Shown here piece by piece: positions 56,106 to 64,000 of a DNA stretch of 64,000 nt. This stretch comes from Eutreptiella sp. 'Long Island Sound 2002'. Taxonomy: Eukaryota; Euglenozoa; Euglenophyceae; Eutreptiales; Eutreptiaceae. The position numbers and the translations under genes are program-made. Positions within the stretch are counted from its first letter, which is position 1, and each line of letters opens with the position of its first letter. The stretch covers positions 21,121,941-21,185,940 of the forward strand of contig OZ038378.1 of the NCBI GenBank assembly GCA_964036045.1. Direction: 5' to 3'. The notes under the pieces were generated by a model. That model made no database searches, was not told where the DNA came from, and was given only the letters and a program-made list of their open reading frames with translations.

Positions 56106-59048
56106 GTGCTTGAGGGTTCCATCTCGGTTGAGACCTTCCGTCCCCCATTGGGAAATGGCCGAGTCGAACTCCTCCTTCTCTAGTGCTTGCCATTGGAACA
56201 ACGTTCCACCACCGCCCACATTGCTGGCGTCGGTCACCAGGATAATCTCCCCTTGTGCCCTAGGCACGCCCAAGCACTTAGCGTTGGCTACCTTGTCTTT
56301 GAGATCGTCAAACGCTTGTTGCTCTTGTGGGCCCCAGCGCCAAGTAGTACTCTTCTTGATCAAGTCCGTCAGGACGGCGCTGGTGTAGGTGAAGTTCTTG
56401 ATGTGGCGGCGATAGAAGTTGCACGCCCCAATGAAACTGCGTACATCATGAAGTCCTTTCCTGGGATCTTCGTGTCGTACCTTGGCATCCATCAGGGGTT
56501 TGGCCTTAGAGGCCGCTGGGGTCCACCACCCATAGCCAACGTCAAACCCCAGGTACTGCATGGTCTCCTGCATGAACTCAAATTTCTCCAGCTTGAGTCG
56601 TGTGTGGTTCTCCTGGCAGACCGCAAAGAACTCACCCAAGAGGATTAGGTGATCCTCCTGGGTATTGGTCCCGAGGCATACATCGTCGATGTCAGCCTCC
56701 ATCTGGGCACCACGGGATATGAGCTCCTGCACCTTAGGTCTCCTTCGTAGGATGGACAAGATCTTGTTCATCAGCTCTTGGAATAGAGCGGGTGCGTTAG
56801 CCACGCCGAACGGCATGACCTTCCACTTGAACACCCTCCCCTGAGGGGTGATGAAGGCCAGTAGTTCCTGTGCGTTGGGCGTCAGGTCCACTTGCCAGAA
56901 TCCGCTTCGCTTGTCCATTTTGGTCTTGTAGCGACAGGAGGCTATCTTCTCCAGGGTAGACTCCATGTTGGGAATGGACCCTGAGTGGTTCAGCGTCTTC
57001 TTGTTCAGCTCTCCATAGTCCACTACCAGCCGTTTGGCTGTAGACCCAGGTTTGGCCACCAGGAAACAGGGGCTGCAGTGTAGGGGGTAGTCCCCGTCCT
57101 TGTACTCCAGGACTAGGCCAGCGTCGATACACTCTTGTATCTGTCGCTCAATCTCGTCGGCCTGCTCTTTAGGAGCTGGATAGGGTCTCCTCCGGATCTT
57201 GTGACCCACGAACTCGGGTTTGAGCTTGAGGTCCATCTGTACCAGCTTGTCACATGAGGCTGGAGGGGGTAGTTCTCCGAACACCTCCAGATAGGTCCTT
57301 ATAAGCTTCTGTACCCGCGGGTCCAATACCCTGATCTTGTCCTCCATGTCCTCGTCAGAGTGTAAGTTGCTTGCCCCCTCGGTAATAGACGTCGGGAGGT
57401 GGTCCTCTACCGACTCTTCGCCCGTGGTAGTATCCTTCAGCCCTTGGTAGGCATATAGAAGGTCTTGTTCAACCATCTCCGGTGGACGATGGCAACATAG
57501 GCACGCTCGAGGCGGTTCACATACACATTCCTCCGAGAGGTCGTCCTCCTCTGGGGTCCTCACATGGGCGCCCCACACGCTCTTCATGAGCTTCAGATCT
57601 ACCTCCCTTTGCCAGGTGGTGATCTTCTGTTTGAGGTCCTCCTTCAATTGGGATAGGTCTCCCATACGTCCTTGCTTCAGAGGCCATGAGCTGCGGGTAG
57701 GCTTCGCGTAGCATAGCTTTTTCGCCACCAACTTCCTCTTGGAATCCACATACTCCCTGAGCCTGGATCGAGGGTCCAGCTCTTCATCCACGGGGTCTTC
57801 CACCCTCATGGAGAGTAGGGGTTTTAGTGGGGCGACGTACTCGGCGTTCTCCACTTCCTCCACACAGGTCCGCACGAAGAAGGCGTCGTGCTCAGTTTCG
57901 TCATCTGAGTGGATAGAGCTAGGTAGCTCAGATAGTCCACACTCAGAGACTCCATCAGGAACAGGTACATGACAGGGAGAGTTGGGGGCGTTGGGGTCAG
58001 TCACGACGTACTCATCTCCTCCGGGTGTGGTCTCAACAGCATCTTGAGGTCGTAGGCGATCCTTCAAGTCACCCAAGGGGAGTCCATCGCTTTCTCGTTG
58101 TATAGCCTGGACCAGAGTCGGGTCCAGGTCCTCCCAGGGGATGGTGGTAGGACTTCCGTCCACCACGCTGAGCATACTCCCCCATCCGGGCTTCCCAATA
58201 GGCGTCTTGCGTCCCAGAGGCACGTAGATGGCCTCATCAGGCAAACGAACAGAGCTGATAGTCAGCCTGTCCAGGAGGTTTCGCCAGTACTCGTTGCCCC
58301 CATGGGCTCCCCAATCGGGGGAACACAGGACCATACGGGAACGTTCCAAGGCCACCTTGGTCAGCACCTTCCCCAGTTCACTGAATCTGGGGTTCCCGTA
58401 GGCCATCCCGAAAGAGGGCCAGTAAAATTTGTAGCTGCAGTTCTTCCCCTTGCTGCAGTACAGGCCCAGTACATGTTGCTTGTCGCTGGCGAACAACTCC
58501 ACACATAGGTCTTCTCGAGAGTAACCCAACTCCTTCAGACCTTGGTCTAGGACTTCCCCCAATAGTTGATAGTCCTCAGTTTTGGAGGCCGCCATCATGT
58601 TCGAGGGCTCCTCCTTCGATAGTCTCAGGTAACTCGAGGTATGTTCCGACTGCTCCAGTGGCACAGACTCTCTGCCACTGCCGTGGTCCACGTAGAGGAG
58701 GTAGGGCGCTTGCAGCGTCAGGGATTGTATCTGGGAGTGCTGTACGAAGAAGTCAGTACCCAGTACAAAGTCGAAGGCCTCAGTGTCCGTCACATAGAAC
58801 CGATGGGCGATAGTCCGAGAGCCCATAGGTACCTCCACTTCACAGTCCCCGCAGCTGTGCACCACATGTCCATCCCCCATACGTATAGCAGCGGTGGTCA
58901 TGGTGTTCTTCAGGCTCCCACAAGGTAAAATTTTCTTGGCCACTATAGATATTGTGGCGCCAGTATCCAGTACCCCCAGGTATTCATGTCCCCCTAGTCG
59001 GATACGTACCCAAAACACCAGGTCTTGGGTGCCACCAGAGCGTCCCCG
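56106..59048 (-). CDS. pol: Element A2 pol, 5' part: protease, MT-like domain, RT
   Basis: An uninterrupted 970-codon frame (open from the gag UGA; first Met 59018) ends only because element B is inserted. Protease: LDTGATISIV near 58950-58980. MT-like domain: VELFASDKQ (about 58480-58505), YGNPRFSELGKVLTK (about 58350-58400), SRMVLCSPDWG, ending near 58160. Then an acidic linker with a Cys-rich CVCEPPRACLCC segment (about 57490-57525). RT: KRSGFWQVDL, VMPFGVANAP, and the catalytic box read as DIDDVCLG (about 56676-56700), with Ile-Asp-Asp kept although the usual aromatic before it is Asp. RNase H start: VTDASNVGGG near 56215-56240. It is the reference copy for family A. Confidence 0.93.
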
Positions 59049-59051
59049 TCA
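59036..59051 (-). promoter_or_regulatory. Gag-Pol junction UGA-CGG, A2
   Basis: gag stops at TGA (59051-59049), followed by CGG GGA CGC, and pol is open in the same frame. It is identical to A1 at 4630. In an otherwise intact gag and pol the single stop looks functional. Confidence 0.6.
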
Positions 59052-61538
59052 GAACTCCGCGGGACAGGTCACCTCGAACCCCTTGTTCCGCAATTTGCGG
59101 GCCATCCTCATGAAACGGCTCCTCTTCTTAGCGTTGCCGTCATCACCACCTTCATGCTCACGCTTGGCTCCTTGTTCTTGCTGGGCCTGCGTCTGTGAGC
59201 GTGTGGTAGGACCAGACTGCCCTCCAGAGGGCTCGGAGTTCCCCCCTGGATTAGGGTTGTGGTTGCCTCCGTTCTTGTCCTTGTTCTTGTTGTCGGGCTG
59301 GCGGTTAGCGCCTCCTCCTCGTCCACCTTGACCCTTGTCTTGACCACCTTGACCACGTCCTTTCGACTTGCCCTTGCCGGAGTCGTTGCCTTTGGCCTTG
59401 CCTCTACCTTTGCCTGAGCCTTTGCCAGGATCCTCCCCCTTAAGCTTCGCCGATAGGCGTTGCTTATGGTAGCACTCATCCTCGTAGTGCTTCCGCTTAC
59501 CGCAGAATGCACACGTGATGGTGCAGCGGTAATGATCCGGCAGCTTCGCTTTGGCGCCGGTGTTCTTCTCCTGCTGCTTCCCCTGGACGACGAAGCAGTC
59601 TCGCTGCTCGCAGTCAGAGGCGTGCTGCAGGTGGCCCTGCTCGTCTCTGGCATCACACCAGAATAGCTCCTTCACGTTCTCCATGGTACGGGCGTGGGCG
59701 TGTTTGGGGGTAGTCCCCTGCCCAGGTCGGGACCCTTGGTACCCTTTGCCTCCAGAACCTCCACCACCAGGACGGTAGTTGTTCAGGTGCTGGTCGCTCT
59801 CCTTCTCCAGCGCCATCTCCAGGAGCAGCACGCATAGATCCTCGTAGTGGAGGGATCTAGCCTTGCGCTCAGCCGTCAAACGGCACTCGTCCCACAGCTC
59901 TCGAGGGAGCTTGGCCACCAACCAGAATAGCAGGTCGTCGCTGCTGTAGGAGCCGGGCGTCAGTCGTCCAGCCCAGTGATCCAGATCAGCCAACAGCTCA
60001 GATACCCTGCCAGGCTTGGGGTTGTTGGGCAGCACGGGTAGGTTCTGGATCTCGACCCTGATGGAGAGGTCGGTTTCGTAGGTTGGGTACTGCCTCTCCA
60101 GGGCAACCAATACATCGGCAAAGGTGGCGGAGTTAGTCACAATCTGCCTGACCTGCTTCTCCAGGTACTTGGTCTTGCAGCACTGCAGGAGCAGATTGCA
60201 CTTCACTCGCCCACTCGCGTGGGTTTGGCCGGTCAGTCGTAGGAACCGGCCAAAGTTCTCAGCGAACTCGCTGAGGTCCTTGCCTGTGAACTCAGGCGGG
60301 TTCACCAGCATCTTGGAGGTGGCAATAGCCTTCGCCTCCTGAGCTCGGCGTCCTTCAGGGCGTCGGGTCTTCTTCTTCTTCTTCTTCTTCTTCTTACCCT
60401 TGGGGTCCTCGGGGTCCTCAGGGTCATCGTCATCTGAGGGCGAAGAAGAATCCATCGACGGCGGCTCGTCATCAGAGGGGTCTCCGCCTAGATCACTAGA
60501 GCCATAAGGCTCCACGTCCACCATAGCCCTCAAGGCTGTTAGCCCCAGCCGGTCCAGCTCGGCCCTCGTCGAGTTCGTCACGTTGCTGTAGGGCGGCTGG
60601 GCCGTTCTCGGCACGAAGGGACTTCTCGGAATAGCTGCAGGCGTCGGCATCGGTCTGCTCCTCAGGCTCCCCAGGGTATTTGTCAACCCTGCCGTCAGGT
60701 GGTTAGCCTGTACTCGGTGGGGTGACATTCCCACCGAGATAGGTGACGGTTGGGGCGGGATCATCAGGGGCTCCAGCTTCTCACGGATCTCTTGTGTGAG
60801 GTCGCCCACGATTTTTGAAGTGGCTCCTCGGAGCACCTCGTTGATCTCCGACCGCGTCAGGGACCTGTTGGAGGATCTCCCCGATCCTCTACTCCTGCCT
60901 CCAAGAGACTCTGGTCCTCTCCTCAACCCACTCAAGGGTGCATACCCAGGTGCATACCCAGGAACATCCACATAGGTTCCAGTAGCGTGTAGTGGATGGG
61001 GATAATCAGCTGCATACCATCGCGGCGCAGCGCTGGAAGCCACAGGCTCACTGGCAGTAGTTGCCTCATGGAGCGCAGTGGTAGGTGGGCCCATACCATA
61101 GGCGGGGTAGGGAGGCCTGCCAGTAAAGCCTGTGCCCTCTGCCATAGGCGGGTTGGTTGTGGAAGTGGATGTTGCAGCGGCTGGGAGTGTGGTGGTTATA
61201 GGAGAGGGTGATGCGTGGAGGCCAGAAGCGCTTGGTGCGCCTTCGAAGGTAGGGACATCCGTCGGGTCTTGCCCTTGCTCCTCTCCTTCGTCTGCTCCTC
61301 CTCCAGCATCCTTCTCGCTCTCGTTCTCTCTCTTCCTCTTCACAGGCTGAGGCTGGATGACCACTTCTTCGACAGACAGGGCCCCGAAGGCCGTCTGAAG
61401 CCCATCCAGGGAGTCCTCAGCCGTGTCCACTGGCCCATGTAAGGGCTCCGCCGAAGGTACAGCGCCAGGTGCCGGCCTTGCCGGTGCCTCAGGCGCTGGC
61501 GCCGTCTTCACGTCGGCGTCCTCCTTTCCTGGATCCAT
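59049..61538 (-). CDS. gag: Element A2 gag, intact
   Basis: 829 codons from ATG 61538, about 100 bp after the LTR; the same ATG is used in A1. Residues 1-200 are Pro/Ala/Thr-rich and probably disordered. A GRSRGSGRSSNRSLTRSEIN stretch (about 215-235) precedes a helical region. A run of nine lysines (about 388-396) precedes the capsid-like region (about 415-570). A CX2CX4HX4C zinc knuckle, CAFCGKRKHYEDEC, is at residues 676-689. The tail is rich in GKG/SKG/NPN units. No frameshift or internal stop is seen. The Gag can in principle be made from this copy, although its LTR pair is about 2% diverged. Confidence 0.92.
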   Translation of the reverse strand: MDPGKEDADVKTAPAPEAPARPAPGAVPSAEPLHGPVDTAEDSLDGLQTAFGALSVEEVVIQPQPVKRKRENESEKDAGGGADEGEEQGQDPTDVPTFEGAPSASGLHASPSPITTTLPAAATSTSTTNPPMAEGTGFTGRPPYPAYGMGPPTTALHEATTASEPVASSAAPRWYAADYPHPLHATGTYVDVPGYAPGYAPLSGLRRGPESLGGRSRGSGRSSNRSLTRSEINEVLRGATSKIVGDLTQEIREKLEPLMIPPQPSPISVGMSPHRVQANHLTAGLTNTLGSLRSRPMPTPAAIPRSPFVPRTAQPPYSNVTNSTRAELDRLGLTALRAMVDVEPYGSSDLGGDPSDDEPPSMDSSSPSDDDDPEDPEDPKGKKKKKKKKKTRRPEGRRAQEAKAIATSKMLVNPPEFTGKDLSEFAENFGRFLRLTGQTHASGRVKCNLLLQCCKTKYLEKQVRQIVTNSATFADVLVALERQYPTYETDLSIRVEIQNLPVLPNNPKPGRVSELLADLDHWAGRLTPGSYSSDDLLFWLVAKLPRELWDECRLTAERKARSLHYEDLCVLLLEMALEKESDQHLNNYRPGGGGSGGKGYQGSRPGQGTTPKHAHARTMENVKELFWCDARDEQGHLQHASDCEQRDCFVVQGKQQEKNTGAKAKLPDHYRCTITCAFCGKRKHYEDECYHKQRLSAKLKGEDPGKGSGKGRGKAKGNDSGKGKSKGRGQGGQDKGQGGRGGGANRQPDNKNKDKNGGNHNPNPGGNSEPSGGQSGPTTRSQTQAQQEQGAKREHEGGDDGNAKKRSRFMRMARKLRNKGFEVTCPAEF

Positions 61539-61623
61539 CTTCTTTCACCCTTCTGCTTATTTTTGCCCATACTCGGCGCACTGGATGTACGGCACGGGGT
61601 TGCTGCCGGTGCGCAGAGACAGG

Positions 61624-61639
61624 CTGCCTCTTGCTACCA
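61624..61639 (-). other. A2 primer-binding site
   Basis: TGGTAGCAAGAGGCAG directly follows the LTR in element sense and is identical to the A1 site. It has one extra A compared with the B and E sites. Confidence 0.7.
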
Positions 61640-62435
61640 GAAAAGTTTATAGTGTTTTCAGCACTGTGTTTTTGCTTCTCCTGCTGCTTGCTGTTGCTGT
61701 AGGGTGTCCTGCTGCTTGTTTTGGGAGATGAAAAGCTTTTGTTTGTTGAAATACAGTAAAGCCAAGTCAATCCAGGATAACCCAAGCCAGAAGTGTACAA
61801 GGAGAAGAGAATCAGGATCAAAGCATGAAGGGCTGCAGTGTAGACAGTGAAAGATGATTGGATATTCACAGAAACTGCAACTCAGGTCAATTAGCAATGC
61901 ATATTCACAAAGATAGCTGAAGTGTTTTGGAAAAGAGTTGAAAAACTGCCCCAAGGTCACTCTCTCTCCATAGTGCCATCTCAGGAGATGTGCACTCTTT
62001 GTTTTGGGTCCCATATGTGCTGAGGTGGCAGGGCATGTGGCGATGAGGTCACTGCCATGTCACATGGGATCTTCCTACTTAGCTAGGCTGACCAGGAATT
62101 GAACCAAGGACCTCTCAAAAAGAAGTGCCCAGCCCCCTAGGGTGCATACCACTAGGACAGCTGAGAATTCATGGAAAAACATAGATAAATTCATAGGCTC
62201 TACTTTGGGTATGTCAGTGCTCAGTCCACTCAGGAAAAGATGTTTTACTTCACATTGAAAGGGGATTAAGGGGTCCACTCCATATCCTGATTGGGTGTTT
62301 GGTTCCCTAGGTCAAAATGTGTTATCACCACTTTTGGTTGGACCAATACTAAGATAAAAATGCATGGATGCTCAGTGCATCTCTAATACAACTAGAGTAT
62401 GCCTCAAAGCAATGGAAAGGCACTTTTTCTTACTC
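61640..62435 (-). repeat. Element A2 5' LTR
   Basis: This 796-bp repeat is the partner of 23104-23899. The tRNA-like module is at 62079-62164, with its closing stem weakened by substitutions. It is followed by the CTTCA duplication at 62436-62440. Its sense-strand open frame (start 61869) is out of phase with gag and is not annotated. Confidence 0.92.
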
Positions 62436-62440
62436 CTTCA

Positions 62441-62970
62441 GCCTGACAGGTTTCCGACTGTCGGTCAGACACTCTGGTGGAAGTAGGCCAGCCTTGACCA
62501 AGCTGACTTGAGCTCCCCTGTCGACCAACACGTCGAAAACCTTTCTCCACTTCCCCGCATAAGGCACGGACCTTAAGATGCAACTGCCGCTCACGCCCAA
62601 CTCGGCGCACGGCGTGCAAGCTCAGGATCTCCGGCCGTTCCAGAAGCTCGACAAGCGACTGGTGCAGGTCTTGGACAATGGGCTCAGGCTGCCGATCTGC
62701 AGCATCCAGCTGCGGTCCGGGTGATCCTCCGATACTCTCGGATAGATCTTGAAGTACATCAAACACATTTTTGGTCGCGAAGGACGGACGGGTGCAAGGG
62801 TTCGTGCCTTCACTTGCCCTCACCCCGCCTCCGCGACTGGGTGCCGGACCAGGCCTTCCGCCCGCAGCAGTCCCTTTGTGCTTATCGACTCCCGACTGGG
62901 ATGGTTCGGCGCTTCCCACGTCACCATCCTGCGACCGCCCTAGCTGGGGCCCTTGGCTGCAGGGGCTCCG
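62441..62970 (-). pseudogene. pol: Element C protease N-terminal part
   Basis: The frame is open from the gag TAG (62971). It encodes a linker, then RQLHLKVRALCGE, homologous to B (RQLHLKVRVRCGR). A 1-nt insertion near 62550 shifts the frame; after it the neighbouring frame reads VFDVLVDRGAQVSLVKAGLL, where the protease active-site triad DTG has become DRG, so it would be inactive. The sequence breaks at RKPVRLK and resumes across A2 at 23098. Confidence 0.8.
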
Positions 62971-62973
62971 CTA
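62958..62973 (-). promoter_or_regulatory. Gag-Pol junction UAG-CGGAGC, C
   Basis: TAG followed by CGGAGCC, with pol continuing in phase, parallels B (AGGAGCC) and E (GGGAGCC). The downstream pairing seen in B and E is not evident in this decayed copy. Confidence 0.45.
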
Positions 62974-64000
62974 GGGGGCGTCGGTTGTGGAAGTAGGGGT
63001 GTTCTCCTTCGCATCAACCTCGTTGACGCCCTTCTTCCTTCCCCTTCTAGTATTCTTGTCCTTGTCCTTGTTCTGGTCGTTCTGGTTGTTCTCCTTGTTC
63101 TTGTTGTCCGACCTGGGGACCCAGTTCCTCTTGATCTCCTGGATCTCCTTGGCCAACTCGGTCCCCTGCGACATAAGCTTGGAGAGCTCCTCCTTGTCCA
63201 TCTCCACTTTGGCTTCCCGGATACCCGCAGGCGCACGCTTCTTCGACCCGTGCACCTTCTTGTAGGCCTCCGTGTCAGCCTGGTGGATGGGGCATGTCCG
63301 GTGGTCATGGTTGAAGCCTTTCTTTCTCCCATAACACACGAAACAGCCTTGAGGGTGAGCTCCTATGAACTCCCCAGAGGACAGCGGAGGGTCGCCAATG
63401 CGGCGAGGGTCCCTCTTCTCCTTCTTCCTCCAACCCTGCTGCAGGGGCTTCCAGTTTCCTGGTTTGTTCCCCGCGCTCAGGTTGTTGGCCACGAAGGCAC
63501 AAACGGCCACCTCGGCGGGCTCATCGTTGTCGTCATCGTCGACGAGAGTCTCATCGCCGTCGGCTCCCGCTGGGTCCATGGCAGCTTCTCCGCCAGGTCC
63601 CTCGCCAACGTAGTTGACGTCGCGGTCGCCGGGCCTCAACCCGCGGGTGTGGTGGAGGTTCCGGTACTCCTTGAGCACCTCCTCTCCAACCAACCCCAGG
63701 ATCTCGTCGCAGCTCATCCGCGCCGGGATGGCCTGCAGACGGATGGTCTGGCCGCTCACGTCACACTCGTCAAGGCGCCACATCGCGGTCTTCTCGCGAT
63801 CGCCCGAGACGGTGATGAGGAGAGCGTTCCGCAGGGAGTGCCGTTTGACATCCCGGGCCACGTTCCTCCTCGCCCAAGCCACCACGTTCGAAGGATACTC
63901 CTTGGGGAGCATCATCTTGACCGTGTGGTTGGACTTGGCCCGCTTGGCTTCCTCCTTGGTGACCCTCTTGATCCATGCTTCCGGCAGCATGGAGAGCAGG
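62971..64000 (-). CDS. gag: Element C gag, C-terminal part (runs off the window)
   Basis: At least 339 codons are open and continue past 64000. The N-terminal visible half has capsid or nucleocapsid-linker character and aligns with B Gag (DPRRIGDPPLS against DPRRIGNPPLS). A CX2CX8HX4C zinc-knuckle-like motif, CFVCYGRKKG...HDHRTC, is at about 63298-63350. A Lys/Asn/Asp-rich tail (about 63020-63130) follows. The stop is TAG 62973-62971, with CGGAGCC after it and pol in the same frame. Confidence 0.85.
   Translation of the reverse strand, partial: LLSMLPEAWIKRVTKEEAKRAKSNHTVKMMLPKEYPSNVVAWARRNVARDVKRHSLRNALLITVSGDREKTAMWRLDECDVSGQTIRLQAIPARMSCDEILGLVGEEVLKEYRNLHHTRGLRPGDRDVNYVGEGPGGEAAMDPAGADGDETLVDDDDNDEPAEVAVCAFVANNLSAGNKPGNWKPLQQGWRKKEKRDPRRIGDPPLSSGEFIGAHPQGCFVCYGRKKGFNHDHRTCPIHQADTEAYKKVHGSKKRAPAGIREAKVEMDKEELSKLMSQGTELAKEIQEIKRNWVPRSDNKNKENNQNDQNKDKDKNTRRGRKKGVNEVDAKENTPTSTTDAP

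Noticed and set aside
61489-61869. Open frame in the A LTR (starts MNIQSSF) also present in the other A LTRs
   Set aside because: It is shared because the LTR is repeated, out of phase with gag, and altered or truncated in A1.
1-64000. CRISPR arrays, rRNA and canonical tRNA genes
   Set aside because: No regularly spaced repeats or rRNA-like cores were seen; the only tRNA-like sequence is the LTR module with non-standard linkers.

Overview
This window is nuclear DNA of a eukaryote and consists almost entirely of long terminal repeat (LTR) retrotransposons of the Ty3/gypsy chromovirus type, stacked inside one another. I see no confident host housekeeping gene, rRNA or CRISPR, and no prokaryotic operon. 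The tRNA-iMet-type primer sites, very long 3' non-coding regions, G/C-run-rich islands and chromodomain integrases would fit a repeat-rich protist or alga, but the sequence does not fix the species.

The layout can be read from target-site duplications and interrupted reading frames. Element F (+ strand, 1-1223) is the outermost fragment. Element A1 (+, 1224 onward) lies in F; it carries a 3.15 kb GC-rich insertion (6111-9263, flanked by GACCC) and is cut at 14145 by element C (-). C's 3' LTR, 3' region, integrase, RT and half of its protease are at 14146-23103; the rest of its protease and its gag are at 62436-64000, continuing beyond the window. The gap in C is element A2 (-, 23104-62435, duplication CTTCA), a better-preserved copy of A. 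A2 is split by element B (-, 42884-56105, duplication GTGCT). A2 also contains a GC-rich segment with an unrecognised open frame, and that frame is split by element E (+, 27176-37937, duplication AGTGG). Insertion order is F, then A1, then C, then A2, then B and E. E has indistinguishable LTRs and an intact 1,684-codon pol, so it is the youngest.

Each family encodes Gag followed by Pol: aspartic protease, an extra domain, reverse transcriptase, RNase H, integrase and a C-terminal chromodomain. Three features recur and are not standard for Ty3/gypsy. (1) A Dam-methyltransferase-like (DIRS 'MT'-like) domain lies between protease and RT in all five lineages. (2) gag and pol are in the same frame, separated by a single stop codon in all four families where the junction is visible; three share UAG-N-GGAGC and the fourth is UGA-CGG, which points to stop-codon readthrough. 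(3) In B and E the gag frame opens inside the 5' LTR and reads straight through the primer-binding site. Family A LTRs also contain a conserved 86-nt tRNA-like cloverleaf.

The captured-looking GC-rich segment inside A2 is bracketed by two near-identical copies of A's 3' end, which suggests gene-fragment capture, rearrangement or an assembly duplication. Most other long open frames in the window are antisense or GC-rich shadows and are not annotated.
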